Positions 26,988-35,349 of a stretch of 64,000 nt of DNA are shown here, one piece after another. The first letter of the stretch is position 1. Every line of letters begins with the position of its first letter. Source of the DNA: Stutzerimonas kunmingensis (lineage in GTDB: Bacteria > Pseudomonadota > Gammaproteobacteria > Pseudomonadales > Pseudomonadaceae); contig NZ_JACXXG010000025.1 of assembly GCF_014764705.1 (NCBI RefSeq), forward strand, positions 1 through 64,000. Reading direction: 5' to 3'. The position numbers and the translations under genes were made by a program. The notes beneath the pieces are model-generated. The model saw only the letters and a program-made list of their open reading frames with translations. It was not told the DNA's origin and did no database searches.

Positions 26988-27742
26988 TGGACGTTCTACA
27001 GCTGGAAGCACTGGGCATCGGCCTCATTCTCGGCCTGTTGCTTGGCCTCACCGGCGCCGGTGGCTCGTTGGTCGCCCTGCCCCTGCTACTCAGCCTGCAC
27101 CTGCCATTGCGCGATGCCATCGGCGTCAGCCTCGGCGCGGTGGCCATGTCCGCACTCATCGGCGCGATTCCGCGGGCACGGCTCGGCCAGATCGCCTGGC
27201 GCCCGGTCATGCTGCTGGCTGTCTGCGGCTTGCCGGGCAACGCTGCCGGTCAATGGCTCGGGCAGTTCATACCGGAGCGCGCACTGATCATCGGTTTCTG
27301 CCTGTTGGTGCTGTGGTCCGCCTGGCGCATGTGGCGCGGCGCCAACCTGCCGGCCAAGGAGAACGTCGAAGACCGGCAGCTGGCGCTGCTGGGCATCGGC
27401 GTTGGCGTTGGCCTGCTCTCCGGGCTGATGGGTGTCGGCGGCGGCTTTCTCATCGTCCCGGCGCTGCTCTGGTTTACTTCGCTATCGCTGCTCAGCGCCA
27501 TGGCCACCTCGATGGCGGTGATCGCCGTCGTCAGCGGCGGTGGCTTCCTGCTCTACCTTACCGATGCCGAGCCACCGCTACCGCTGCTCGGTGGCCTGGC
27601 GCTGGGCGGTGCCTTCGGCGTGCTGGCCGGTAATCGCCTGGCGCAATACCTCAACAGCAGTCTGCTGCAGCGCCTGTTCGCGCTGATGTTGGTCACCGTC
27701 AGCCTGTCGCTGGGGATTCAAAAGCTGGTGCTGGGTCACTGA
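26987..27742 (+). CDS. Sulfite exporter TauE/SafE family permease
   Basis: This 251-residue protein has about eight transmembrane segments in two similar halves. Each half carries the family motif: GLLLGLTGAGGSLVALPLLL at residues about 15-35 and GLLSGLMGVGGGFLIVPALL at about 145-165. TauE/SafE members export or import sulfur compounds (sulfite, sulfoacetate, thiosulfate-type anions), but substrate cannot be read from sequence. No sulfur-metabolism genes flank it closely. Its 3' end overlaps the convergent DUF1127 gene by 7 bases. Confidence 0.9.
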   Translation: MDVLQLEALGIGLILGLLLGLTGAGGSLVALPLLLSLHLPLRDAIGVSLGAVAMSALIGAIPRARLGQIAWRPVMLLAVCGLPGNAAGQWLGQFIPERALIIGFCLLVLWSAWRMWRGANLPAKENVEDRQLALLGIGVGVGLLSGLMGVGGGFLIVPALLWFTSLSLLSAMATSMAVIAVVSGGGFLLYLTDAEPPLPLLGGLALGGAFGVLAGNRLAQYLNSSLLQRLFALMLVTVSLSLGIQKLVLGH

Positions 27743-27972
27743 CGATCAGGGTCGTCCCAAAACGGCCGGTTCGCTTCCCATTCGATGTCGGCACGGCTGC
27801 GGCCGATGTCCTTGAGCATGTCGTCACCGAGCGCGGCCAGCTGGCGCCGTTGGCGCGCCAGTTCGTTCCAGCGCTGCAGCTTGTGCCAGGCCTGTCGCAG
27901 CAATCCCGACGCGGGTGCCCGAAGTGCCTTCGGCAGATGGAAAGATTGCAAAGCGACTTTGTGCATGTTCAT
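27736..27972 (-). CDS. DUF1127 domain-containing small protein
   Basis: The protein has 78 residues from ATG 27970-27972, with GGAGGG seven bases upstream. Its C-terminal half is the DUF1127 motif: WHKLQRWNELARQRRQLAAL then GDDMLKDIGRSRADIEWE, and it ends RPFWDDPDRQ. DUF1127 proteins are short, basic, and in some Alphaproteobacteria bind RNA and affect phosphate or sRNA turnover; roles in pseudomonads are unknown. It is divergent from a LysR regulator 97 bases away, which may control it. Confidence 0.88.
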   Translation of the reverse strand: MNMHKVALQSFHLPKALRAPASGLLRQAWHKLQRWNELARQRRQLAALGDDMLKDIGRSRADIEWEANRPFWDDPDRQ

Positions 27973-28045
27973 CACGACGCCCTCCAGTTGAGTTGGCGTC
28001 AGTCTCGCGCCCGGATTAAGATCAATCCAACGAATGTTCCTGATG

Positions 28046-28060
28046 CCTCGCATCTCGAGG
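28046..28060. promoter_or_regulatory. Candidate operator palindrome between DUF1127 gene and LysR gene
   Basis: CCTCG-N5-CGAGG forms a perfect 5-bp inverted repeat 8 bases before the LysR ATG, and an outer ATCAAT/ATTGAT pair brackets the wider region (28021-28066). LysR proteins often bind interrupted palindromes in the divergent gap. The GAGG of the right arm also serves as the likely Shine-Dalgarno, so the palindrome may be coincidental. Confidence 0.3.
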
Positions 28061-28068
28061 ATTGATGA

Positions 28069-28923
28069 ATGGCCAACTACCCGAATATCGACACCGAGCT
28101 GCTGCGCAGCTTCGTGGCCATCGCTGACCACGGCGGTTTCACCCGTGCCGCGGCCGCGGTGAACCGCACCCAGTCGGCGGTGAGCATGCAGATGAAACGC
28201 CTGGAAGAGGATGTGTTGCAGCGTCCGCTATTCGAGCGCAATGGTCGGCAGGTCAGGTTTACTGCCGAGGGCCAGATACTGCTGGGCTACGCGCGGCGCA
28301 TTCTCAAACTGCACGGCGAAGTCATGACCACCCTGCGCCAGCCACACATGGTCGGCGCGGTGCGCATCGGCACGCCGGACGATTACGTCATGCGTTTTCT
28401 ACCCGGCATTCTTTCGCGCTTCGCCCAAGCGTATCCGCTGGTGCAAGTCGAGGTGCATTGCGAGCCATCGACCCAGTTGTTGCAGCGACGGGATCTGGAC
28501 CTGAGCATCGTCACCCGCGAACCGGGCACCGAGATCGGCCAGTTGCTGCGCCAGGAGCACGTCGTCTGGGCCGCCGCCCCGGGCTTTGACCTGCATGAGC
28601 ATCGCCCCCTGCCGCTGGCAACGTTCAATACCGATTGCTTCTGTCGCGCCTGGGTATGCAATGCGCTGGATGCGCGGGAAATCGAGTACCGGATCGCCTA
28701 TAGCAGCCCGAGCCTGTCGGCGATCATGGCGATCGTGGGTGCAGGATTGGCGCTGACCGCACAGCTGCAGAGCCTGATTCCTGCCGATCTGCAGATACTC
28801 GGTGAAAAGGAGAGCCTGCCGCGCCTGCCTCAGACCAGCATCGTGCTGCTGCGCAACCCGCAGCAGCAGTCGCCGGTCAGCGAAACGCTCGCCGGCTACA
28901 TCGCCGATGGCTTTCGCCTGTGA
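28069..28923 (+). CDS. LysR-family transcriptional regulator
   Basis: The 284-residue protein starts MANYPNIDTELLRSFVAIAD. The HTH occupies about residues 20-42 (GFTRAAAAVNRTQSAVSMQM), followed by the linker helix and an effector domain beginning near GAVRIGTPDDYVMRFLPGIL. It lies divergent to the DUF1127 gene, its most likely target. The ligand is unknown. The start follows GAGG at about 8 bases. Confidence 0.92.
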   Translation: MANYPNIDTELLRSFVAIADHGGFTRAAAAVNRTQSAVSMQMKRLEEDVLQRPLFERNGRQVRFTAEGQILLGYARRILKLHGEVMTTLRQPHMVGAVRIGTPDDYVMRFLPGILSRFAQAYPLVQVEVHCEPSTQLLQRRDLDLSIVTREPGTEIGQLLRQEHVVWAAAPGFDLHEHRPLPLATFNTDCFCRAWVCNALDAREIEYRIAYSSPSLSAIMAIVGAGLALTAQLQSLIPADLQILGEKESLPRLPQTSIVLLRNPQQQSPVSETLAGYIADGFRL

Positions 28924-28935
28924 CGACAACGCCGG

Positions 28936-29313
28936 TCATGGGCGACCGGCCGCCATCTCGTCGAACACTTCCGGCACCAGCGCCGCATCGCCCTTGTCCG
29001 CCAGGTGCTGGCGCTGCGCCTCCTGCGGATCGTCAAGGATCGCCAGCAAACGCGAGCCGCGCTCGGTCAGGACGAAATTCTCGCCATTGCCGCCCTCCTC
29101 CTCGGGCCGCGAAACGATGAAGCCACCCTCGAATAGCAGACTTTCGTAATCGGCCGCTTCGGCACGCAGACTGTCCAGATTCGGCATCGGCTGACCTTCA
29201 CTTTCCATCTGCGTCGCATGTTCTTCGGCGTAGTGGCGTGGCTTGAAACTGTCATTGGCGCCGCGTTGAACTTCATGCAACAGGCGCTGGATAAGGCCCC
29301 AGTTATAGCTCAT
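28936..29313 (-). CDS. Conserved hypothetical protein, winged-helix/DUF2513-like (125 aa)
   Basis: The protein starts MSYNWGLIQRLLHEVQRG and contains ESLLFEGGFIVSRPEEEGG and FVLTERGSRLLAILDD. This arrangement (a helix, a loop region, then LTxxGxxLL) resembles DUF2513-type winged-helix domains found near mobile elements and in regulators. It has no signal peptide or membrane span. The GNGENFVLTERGSRLL stretch is the most conserved-looking part. The family link is tentative. It is convergent with the LysR gene, with 12 bases between stops. Confidence 0.7.
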   Translation of the reverse strand: MSYNWGLIQRLLHEVQRGANDSFKPRHYAEEHATQMESEGQPMPNLDSLRAEAADYESLLFEGGFIVSRPEEEGGNGENFVLTERGSRLLAILDDPQEAQRQHLADKGDAALVPEVFDEMAAGRP

Positions 29314-29457
29314 GGTCGTTCTCCCTCAGCAGATGTCCGCCTCTCGAATGAGGCGCCTACTGATTGGGACCGTTCACCATGGCGACCGGTTCGTTGTCTG
29401 AACTAAAGTGGCGGCGCTGCGATCCACCGTTCAGACCGATTGAACGAGGAGCGAGCC

Positions 29458-29754
29458 ATGAAATTGCTGATGATTGCCCTGACCGCTGCCGCACTGGCCA
29501 GCCCGACCGTGCACGCCGCGTGCACCCCGGACGAAGTGAATGCCAAGGCCGAACAGCTGGCCGAACGCGTGAATCAGCTCACCAAGAGCAATCCGGAGCG
29601 CGCCAAGGAAATCAATGAGGAGATTCGCCAGATGGAAGCCAAGCGCACCGCCGACCAGTTGGGCGATGAGTGCGAGGCCTATGACAAGCGTCTGACGCAG
29701 ATCGAGGAAGCGGAGCGCGAGGCCGACATCCCACCGGCCGACGCGCAGCGCTGA
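29458..29754 (+). CDS. Secreted small helical hypothetical protein (98 aa)
   Basis: From ATG 29458 (GAGGAG at 8 bases) the protein has a signal peptide (MKLLMIALTAAALASPTVHA, cleavage before ACTP). The mature part is highly charged and predicted alpha-helical (AEQLAERVNQLTKSNPERAK; RLTQIEEAEREADIP), with two cysteines (ACTPD and DECEAY) that could form a disulfide. Probably periplasmic. Similar small proteins occur in Pseudomonas without assigned function. It is convergent with the DEAD-box helicase gene 17 bases downstream. Confidence 0.8.
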   Translation: MKLLMIALTAAALASPTVHAACTPDEVNAKAEQLAERVNQLTKSNPERAKEINEEIRQMEAKRTADQLGDECEAYDKRLTQIEEAEREADIPPADAQR

Positions 29755-29770
29755 GGCTGAAGGCCGACGG

Positions 29771-31102
29771 TTACTCGGCCGTAGGCTTCTTGCGCTTGAG
29801 CGGCGCTATGCCATCCTGGCTCACCACCGGCGACGGTGACTCGCGCTTGGCGCCGTTCGGGCGCTTGCCGGCGGGTTTGGCTTTCTTCTCGGTGCCTTTC
29901 TTCTTCTCGATCTTTTTCTTCTTGGTGCCAGCTGCCTTGCCCGAGGCTTTCAGGTTCTTCGGGCCCATGTAGCTGCCTTTCAGCCCCTTGATCACCCGCC
30001 GCTCGAAACGCTGCTTGAGATAACGCTCGATGCTCGACATCAGGTTCCAGTCGTTGTGGCAGATCAGCGAGATCGCCAGCCCTTCGCCACCGGCGCGCCC
30101 TGTACGACCGATACGGTGCACGTACTCGTCGCCCGAGCGCGGCATGTCGAAGTTGATCACCAGATCCAGCCCTTCGATATCCAGCCCGCGCGCCGCCACG
30201 TCGGTCGCTACCAGCACCTTGACGCCACCTTCCTTGACCCGGTCGATCGCCAGCTTGCGGTCTTTCTGGTCCTTGTCGCCATGCAGCACAAACGCCTTCA
30301 CGCCCTCGGCAACGAGCCGGCCGTAGAGGCGGTCGGCCTGTACGCGGGTGTTGGTGAAGATCACTGCCTTCTTGTACGTCTCGTTGGCCAGCAGCCAGTG
30401 CACCAACTTTTCCTTATGTTCGGTGTTTTCGGCAGTGATGATCTGCTGGCGCGTGCCTTCGTTGAGTTCGCTAACGCGGTTGAGCTGCAGGTGCAGCGGA
30501 TCGCGCAGCACGCTGGCGGTCATCTCGCGCAGCGCGGCGCCGCCACTGGTCGCGGAAAACAGCAGCGTCTGCTGGCGTTTGGCGCACTCGCCGACCAGAC
30601 GCTGCACGTCCTCGGCAAAGCCCATGTCGAGCATGCGGTCGGCTTCGTCGAGGATCAGCATCTCGACATCCTTGAGGACCAGCGTGCCGGCATTCAGGTG
30701 CTCGATCATGCGCCCAGGCGTGCCGATGAGAATGTCCGGCACCTTGCGCATGACTGCGGCCTGGACCTTGAAGTCCTCGCCACCGGTAATCATCGCCGAC
30801 TTGATGAAGGTGAATTGCGAGAAACGCTCGACCTCCTTCAGCGTCTGCTGCGCCAGCTCTCGGGTCGGCAACAGAATCAGCGCCCGAACATCGGTGCGCA
30901 CCACGGCATCGCCAATCAGCCGATTGAGCATCGGCAGTACGAAGGCGGCGGTCTTGCCGCTGCCAGTCTGTGCCGTCACCCGCAGGTCACGCCCTTCCAG
31001 CGCCGGCGGAATGGCCGCCACCTGCACTGGAGTCGGCTCGACGAATTTGAGTTCGGCGACAGCCTTTAGCAGGCGTTCGTGCAGGGCGAATTGGTCAAAC
31101 AA
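29771..31102 (-). CDS. DEAD/DEAH-box ATP-dependent RNA helicase
   Basis: The core carries Q-motif FVEPTPVQ, Walker A AQTGSGKT, PTRELA, DEAD (ILDEADRMLDMG), SAT, and HRIGRTGRAG. The C-terminal 60 residues are a Lys-rich basic tail (KAAGTKKKKIEKKKG) likely to bind RNA. The start is uncertain: I prefer TTG 31100-31102 (FDQFALHERLLKAV), which has GAGGT seven bases upstream and gives 443 residues; in-frame ATG 31136-31138 or the ATG at 31202-31204 would lengthen the N-terminus. RhlE-like subgroup. Likely roles are ribosome assembly or RNA turnover in the cold. Confidence 0.9.
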   Translation of the reverse strand: MFDQFALHERLLKAVAELKFVEPTPVQVAAIPPALEGRDLRVTAQTGSGKTAAFVLPMLNRLIGDAVVRTDVRALILLPTRELAQQTLKEVERFSQFTFIKSAMITGGEDFKVQAAVMRKVPDILIGTPGRMIEHLNAGTLVLKDVEMLILDEADRMLDMGFAEDVQRLVGECAKRQQTLLFSATSGGAALREMTASVLRDPLHLQLNRVSELNEGTRQQIITAENTEHKEKLVHWLLANETYKKAVIFTNTRVQADRLYGRLVAEGVKAFVLHGDKDQKDRKLAIDRVKEGGVKVLVATDVAARGLDIEGLDLVINFDMPRSGDEYVHRIGRTGRAGGEGLAISLICHNDWNLMSSIERYLKQRFERRVIKGLKGSYMGPKNLKASGKAAGTKKKKIEKKKGTEKKAKPAGKRPNGAKRESPSPVVSQDGIAPLKRKKPTAE

Positions 31103-31251
31103 GGGAGCTACCTCGGAGGTCGAAAAAAACAATGGCATAGGGTAACTCGTCTGCCGGGCAAAGGCGCGTTCTGTAACGGTCGCCATGTTTTCCCAGGCAA
31201 ACACAGGCTAAGCTGAGGAAATCGAAGCGGCTTAATACCCAAGAGGTTCGC

Positions 31252-31686
31252 ATGATGTCCAAAAAGCGAGTGGTACTGCTGACTGGCGCGCTTTCACTGG
31301 CGCTACACACCGCTGCCGGCGCAGCGCAGCCGAACAGTGATCACCCTGGCAAGGGCAAGCCCGACCGCGCACAACAGCATCAGCCTTCGGCACAGCAGCC
31401 GCATCGCTACCAGGGTCCGTCGGTGGACATCGGTTCGGTCCGCATCACCCTGCGTAGTCATCGCGATCTGCTAGCGCCGGTTTCGTCTCTGCCACCGGGC
31501 ATCCAGAAGAATCTGGCGCGCGGCAAGCCGCTACCGCCGGGCATCGCCAAGAACATGGACAGCCGCCTGCTGGGACACCTGCCGCGCTACGAAGGCTACG
31601 AGTGGAAACAGATCGGCCGCGATGTGGTTCTGGTCGCCATCGCCACCGGCATCGTTTACGAAATACTCGAGAACATACTGGATTGA
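31252..31686 (+). CDS. CigR/RcnB-family periplasmic protein
   Basis: This 144-residue protein has a signal peptide (KKRVVLLTGALSLALHTAAG), a low-complexity His/Gln/Pro-rich middle (residues about 27-55), the paired motif LPPGIQKNLARGKPLPPGIA, and a hydrophobic C-terminal helix (VVLVAIATGIVYEILENIL). This layout matches CigR, an anti-virulence regulator described in Salmonella, and related RcnB-like proteins. Two in-frame ATGs (31252, 31255) are equivalent starts. The Pseudomonas role is unknown. Divergent from the DEAD-box helicase. Confidence 0.8.
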   Translation: MMSKKRVVLLTGALSLALHTAAGAAQPNSDHPGKGKPDRAQQHQPSAQQPHRYQGPSVDIGSVRITLRSHRDLLAPVSSLPPGIQKNLARGKPLPPGIAKNMDSRLLGHLPRYEGYEWKQIGRDVVLVAIATGIVYEILENILD

Positions 31687-31732
31687 TCGGTTCGCGTTCA
31701 GGCAGCCCGTGCGATGAGGGCAGCCTAGCGTC

Positions 31733-32053
31733 CTACTCTGGCTGGCAGGTCAACTTGATGCGCAGGCGAATCACGTCGCGCTTGAACTTGGACGTCAGTG
31801 CCTTGCGCTCACCTGGTTGCAACGCCGTGCGTCGCGTGCGCGGCGCTTCCGGGCCGTTCTGGAACACGGCGGTACACACCGCAGCCGTGCCCCCATAGTT
31901 GAGCAGCAGTAGCCCGGCGAGGTCACGATCAATAGTCTGCGGGGTGACGGTGATCTCCGCGCCGTTGAGCTGCTGCTCGACGTCTACCGGATAAGTGACC
32001 GCATTGGCCGTGAGTGGCAGCAAGGCGACGAGTAGGTAACCGATTGTTTTCAT
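31733..32053 (-). CDS. Secreted conserved hypothetical protein (106 aa)
   Basis: Signal peptide MKTIGYLLVALLPLTANA is followed by a small soluble domain with VDVEQQLNGAEITVTPQTID, CTAVFQNGPEAPRTR and RLRIKLTC, containing two cysteines. Pseudomonas homologues are sometimes labelled '3-phosphoglycerate kinase', which is not supported by any kinase motif. Probably periplasmic. Its gene is divergent from a LysR regulator 61 bases away. Function unknown. Confidence 0.8.
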   Translation of the reverse strand: MKTIGYLLVALLPLTANAVTYPVDVEQQLNGAEITVTPQTIDRDLAGLLLLNYGGTAAVCTAVFQNGPEAPRTRRTALQPGERKALTSKFKRDVIRLRIKLTCQPE

Positions 32054-32114
32054 TTTGACTGGGCTCCTCTACAGAGTGGCCAGCCTAACAGACCTTGTTA
32101 AAGGAACCGAAGGA

Positions 32115-33023
32115 ATGAAAGTGCCCCGTGTGACCCTCGATCAGTGGCGCACCCTGCAGGCGGTCATCGATCACGGCGGCTTCGCCCAGGCGGCCGAAGC
32201 GCTGCATCGGTCGCAGTCGTCGGTCAGCTACACCGTGGCACGCATGCAGGAGCAATTGGGCGTACCGCTCCTGCGCATAGACGGGCGCAAGGCAGTGCTG
32301 ACCGAGGCAGGAGAAGTGCTGCTGCGCCGGTCGCGACAGCTGGTCACACAGGCCAGTCAGCTGGAAGAACTGGCGCACCACATGGAACAAGGCTGGGAAG
32401 CCGAGGTGCGCCTGGTGGTCGATGCCGCCTACCCCAGCCCCAAGCTGATCCAGGCCCTCACCGAGTTCATGCCGAAGAGCCGCGGCTGCCGGGTGCGCCT
32501 GCGCGAGGAAGTGCTCTCCGGGGTCGAGGAAGTGCTCAAGGACGGCACCGCGGACCTCGCCATCAGCGGCCTGGACATCACCGGCTATCTGGGCAGCGAG
32601 CTCAGTACCGTGGAGTTCGTCGCCGTGGCACACGCCAACCATGCCCTTCACCAGCTCGGACGCAAGCTCAGCGTGCAGGACCTGCAGAGCCAGATGCAGA
32701 TCGTGGTGCGCGATACCGGCCTGCGCCAACCCCGTGATGCCGGTTGGCTCGGTGCCGAACAGCGCTGGACGGTGGGCAGCCTGGCGACGTCCGTAGCCTT
32801 CGTCAGCAGCGGTCTGGGCTTCGCCTGGCTGCCCCGGCATCTGATCGGGCGCGAACTGGCCGAGGGCATACTCAAGCCGCTGCCACTGGTCCAAGGCAGT
32901 ATTCGCCGACCACTGTTCTATCTCTACACTAACCACGACAGACCGCTCGGGCCGGCTACCCGGATTCTCATCGAGCTGATCAAGACGTACGATGCTGGCC
33001 AGGCCACTCCACTGGCCGGCTGA
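32115..33023 (+). CDS. LysR-family transcriptional regulator
   Basis: Starting at ATG 32115 (AAGGA immediately upstream), the protein has 302 residues and begins [20 protein letters not shown]. The HTH is at about residues 20-42 ([20 protein letters not shown]), with a typical LysR effector domain after it ([20 protein letters not shown]). It lies upstream of ppiA (28 bases to its ATG) and divergent from the small secreted protein. Either could be a target; ligand unknown. Confidence 0.92.
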   Translation: MKVPRVTLDQWRTLQAVIDHGGFAQAAEALHRSQSSVSYTVARMQEQLGVPLLRIDGRKAVLTEAGEVLLRRSRQLVTQASQLEELAHHMEQGWEAEVRLVVDAAYPSPKLIQALTEFMPKSRGCRVRLREEVLSGVEEVLKDGTADLAISGLDITGYLGSELSTVEFVAVAHANHALHQLGRKLSVQDLQSQMQIVVRDTGLRQPRDAGWLGAEQRWTVGSLATSVAFVSSGLGFAWLPRHLIGRELAEGILKPLPLVQGSIRRPLFYLYTNHDRPLGPATRILIELIKTYDAGQATPLAG

Positions 33024-33051
33024 CAGCTTCCCCAACATCAGGAAAGACATC

Positions 33052-33606
33052 ATGTTGAAACGCATTGCCCTCGCCGCCTGTACCGTTCTGCTGGCCGGCA
33101 ACCTGTTCGCCGCGGAAAACCCTCGCGTACTGCTGACCACCAGCCTGGGCGAGATCGAGCTGGAGCTCGAAGCGGAAAAGGCACCGATCAGCGTCGAGAA
33201 CTTCCTCGGCTACGTCGACAGCGGCTTTTATGACGGCACCGTGTTCCACCGCGTCATTCCCGGGTTCATGGTCCAGGGCGGCGGCTTCGGCGAAGGCCTG
33301 AACCAGAAGCCGACCAAGGCCCCGATCAAGAACGAGGCGGACAATGGGCTGCACAACGTGCGCGGCACCGTCGCAATGGCCCGGACCCAGAACGTGAATT
33401 CGGCTACCAGCCAGTTCTTCATCAACCATCGCGACAACGATTTCCTCGATCACGGTGGCCGCGACTTTGGCTACGCGGTGTTCGCCAAGGTCGTACGCGG
33501 CATGGAGGTGGTCGACCAGATCGCCCAGGTGCCCACCGGCAACCGCGCCATGATGCAGAACGTGCCGCTGACCCCGGTGAAGATCATCACCGCGAAGAAA
33601 CTCTGA
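33052..33606 (+). CDS. ppiA: Periplasmic peptidyl-prolyl cis-trans isomerase (cyclophilin type)
   Basis: This 184-residue cyclophilin has a signal peptide ([20 protein letters not shown], then AENPRVLL), so it acts in the periplasm. Cyclophilin signatures include [33 protein letters not shown] and [18 protein letters not shown]. The catalytic Arg is in FHRVIPG. It catalyses proline isomerisation during folding. GGAA motifs lie 6-10 bases before ATG 33052. A terminator follows 8 bases after the stop. Confidence 0.92.
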   Translation: MLKRIALAACTVLLAGNLFAAENPRVLLTTSLGEIELELEAEKAPISVENFLGYVDSGFYDGTVFHRVIPGFMVQGGGFGEGLNQKPTKAPIKNEADNGLHNVRGTVAMARTQNVNSATSQFFINHRDNDFLDHGGRDFGYAVFAKVVRGMEVVDQIAQVPTGNRAMMQNVPLTPVKIITAKKL

Positions 33607-33614
33607 TCCCCGAG

Positions 33615-33637
33615 GGGCCGGTTCACCGGCCCTTTTC
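33615..33637 (+). terminator. Intrinsic terminator after ppiA
   Basis: GGGCCGG (33615-33621) and CCGGCCC (33626-33632) form a perfect 7-bp stem with tetraloop TTCA, followed by TTTTC. It is placed 8 bases after the ppiA stop on the plus strand. Confidence 0.85.
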
Positions 33638-33703
33638 ATTTCTGCCAGCACATACCCGGCTGCCGCCAGCGTGCGAAACCCTCAACCGACAGGAGATCGC
33701 GAC

Positions 33704-34126
33704 ATGACCGAACCACAAAGCCCACTGAACACCCCGGAAGGCGAAGCCCAGCTGCTGCAGGACCTGCTCAGCGCGGAGCGCGCCGGGGCCAAGGTGGCCG
33801 GCGACTCGTTGCAACAACCCTGCACACCGGAGCAACGGCAGCTGCTCGAGCAGGTCCGCCAGGGCGAAATCGAAAGCTGCAAGTTGCTGCTCAACTGCCT
33901 GCAACATCTGGGGCTGGAACCCAACAAGGAAACCGGCGCCTTCTACGGCAAGGCGATGGCTATCGAATCGCTGGACGAGCGTCTGCCCTTCATCGACAGG
34001 GGTCAGCAGTGGGTGATCCGCAAACTGCGCGAGTACCTGCCGGGATGCCAGGACCCGCTGCTGCGTAGCGAACTGCAACGCATGCTGCTGATCCACGAGG
34101 AGAACAGCGCCGCCTCCCACGCCTGA
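33704..34126 (+). CDS. DUF6306-like conserved hypothetical protein (140 aa)
   Basis: From ATG 33704 (AGGAG 8 bases upstream) the protein begins MTEPQSPLNTPEGEAQLLQD and is mainly alpha-helical (LLSAERAGAKVAGDSL; ESCKLLLNCLQHLGLE; WVIRKLREYLPG; LQRMLLIHEENS). The E-R and H-E pairs look like the helical-bundle ferritin-like or DUF6306 family, but metal binding is not established. No signal peptide. Function unknown. Convergent with the COG3146 gene. Confidence 0.75.
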   Translation: MTEPQSPLNTPEGEAQLLQDLLSAERAGAKVAGDSLQQPCTPEQRQLLEQVRQGEIESCKLLLNCLQHLGLEPNKETGAFYGKAMAIESLDERLPFIDRGQQWVIRKLREYLPGCQDPLLRSELQRMLLIHEENSAASHA

Positions 34127-34135
34127 GACAAACGA

Positions 34136-35266
34136 CTAGCTGCCGGCCTGCCGGTACGGCAGCGCCTGGCGCGCCGCCTCGGCGTACGCCAGCACCCCCG
34201 CACGTTCCTGCTGGAGGAAATCCGCTACCGCGGCGCGCAAACCGGGGTGCTGCAGATAGTGCCAGGAGCGCGTGATCACCGGCTCGAAGCCACGAATGAG
34301 CTTGTGCTCACCCTGCGCCCCGGCATCGAACCGCTCCAGGCCGCCCGCGATGGCCTGATCGATACCCTGGTAGAAGCACGTCTCGAAGTGCAGCCGGTCA
34401 AACTCCGCCAGACAGCCCCAGTAACGACCGTACAGGCCAGACGCACTGCGCAGGCTGAAGGCCATCGCCACCGGCCTCGAACCCTGTAATGCCAGCACCA
34501 CGCGAATCGCCTGCGGCATGCGCTCGGCCAGCAGGCTGAAGAATTGCCGAGTCAGATAGGGCGTCTGACCGCGGACCTGATAGGTGTTGGCGTAGCAGGC
34601 ATAGACAAAATCCCATTCCGCTTCGCTGAGCTCGTGCCCATCGCGCCACTCGAAGCTGATGCCCTGCCCCGCCACCTGTTCGCGCTCCTTGCGCAACTGC
34701 TTGCGCTTGCGCGAGGTCAGTGCATCGAGAAAATCCTGAAAGTCGCGGTAGCCACGGTTGTGCCAATGAAATTGGCAGCCGATGCGCTCCAGCCAGCCCT
34801 CCCGCCCCGCCAGCAGCTGATCGGCCAGCGGCTCGGTGAAATTCACATGCAACCCCGACAGCTCCTGCCTTTCAAGCCCAGCGGTGAGTACATCGAGCAG
34901 CTCGGCGGCAGCCTGCATGTCGCCCAGCAGGCGACCGCCAGCGACCGGAGTGAAAGGTACCGCGCAAAGCAGCTTGGGGTAGTAGGCGATGCCAGCCCGC
35001 TGGCAGGCATCCGCCCAGGCCCAGTCGAACACGTACTCGCCGTACGAATGAAACTTGCGATACAGCGGCAAGGCTGCCTGCAACGCGCCCTGCGGGTCGC
35101 GCAGCAGGAGATGGGCAGGTTGCCAGCCGCTACGCCCACCCACGCTGCCGCTGTCTTCCAGCGCGCAGAGGAAGGCGTGACGAAGGAAGGGCTGATCATC
35201 GCTCAGCAGCGCATCCCATTCGGCGGGAGGCAGTTCGGCGAGGCGGTACAGGGTCTGGATAGGCAT
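34136..35266 (-). CDS. COG3146-type GNAT-like acyltransferase (peptidoglycan-biosynthesis-related family)
   Basis: The 376-residue protein (start MPIQTLYRLAELPPAEWDAL) belongs to the COG3146 family of FemAB/GNAT-related proteins. Characteristic stretches are FLRHAFLCALEDSGSV near the N-terminus, SRKRKQLRKEREQVAGQGIS in the centre and GEHKLIRGFEPVITRSWHYL near the C-terminus. Databases name it a putative N-acyltransferase; substrate is unknown. The N-terminus was set at ATG 35264-35266. Its start lies just downstream of the porin terminator on the same strand, so it is transcribed separately. Confidence 0.85.
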   Translation of the reverse strand: MPIQTLYRLAELPPAEWDALLSDDQPFLRHAFLCALEDSGSVGGRSGWQPAHLLLRDPQGALQAALPLYRKFHSYGEYVFDWAWADACQRAGIAYYPKLLCAVPFTPVAGGRLLGDMQAAAELLDVLTAGLERQELSGLHVNFTEPLADQLLAGREGWLERIGCQFHWHNRGYRDFQDFLDALTSRKRKQLRKEREQVAGQGISFEWRDGHELSEAEWDFVYACYANTYQVRGQTPYLTRQFFSLLAERMPQAIRVVLALQGSRPVAMAFSLRSASGLYGRYWGCLAEFDRLHFETCFYQGIDQAIAGGLERFDAGAQGEHKLIRGFEPVITRSWHYLQHPGLRAAVADFLQQERAGVLAYAEAARQALPYRQAGS

Positions 35267-35293
35267 GCGCGCAGTCTGGCCTGTCCCGCAGGC

Positions 35294-35320
35294 GAAAAAA
35301 AGCCCCGCCAGGGCGGGGCT
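35294..35320 (-). terminator. Intrinsic terminator after the OprO/P-type porin gene
   Basis: On the minus strand AGCCCCGC pairs with GCGGGGCT (35301-35308 with 35313-35320, loop of four) and is followed by a run of seven T (35295-35301). It is 29 bases past the porin stop. Confidence 0.9.
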
Positions 35321-35349
35321 CAATGGAGCATCACGGATGAGGTGATGTT

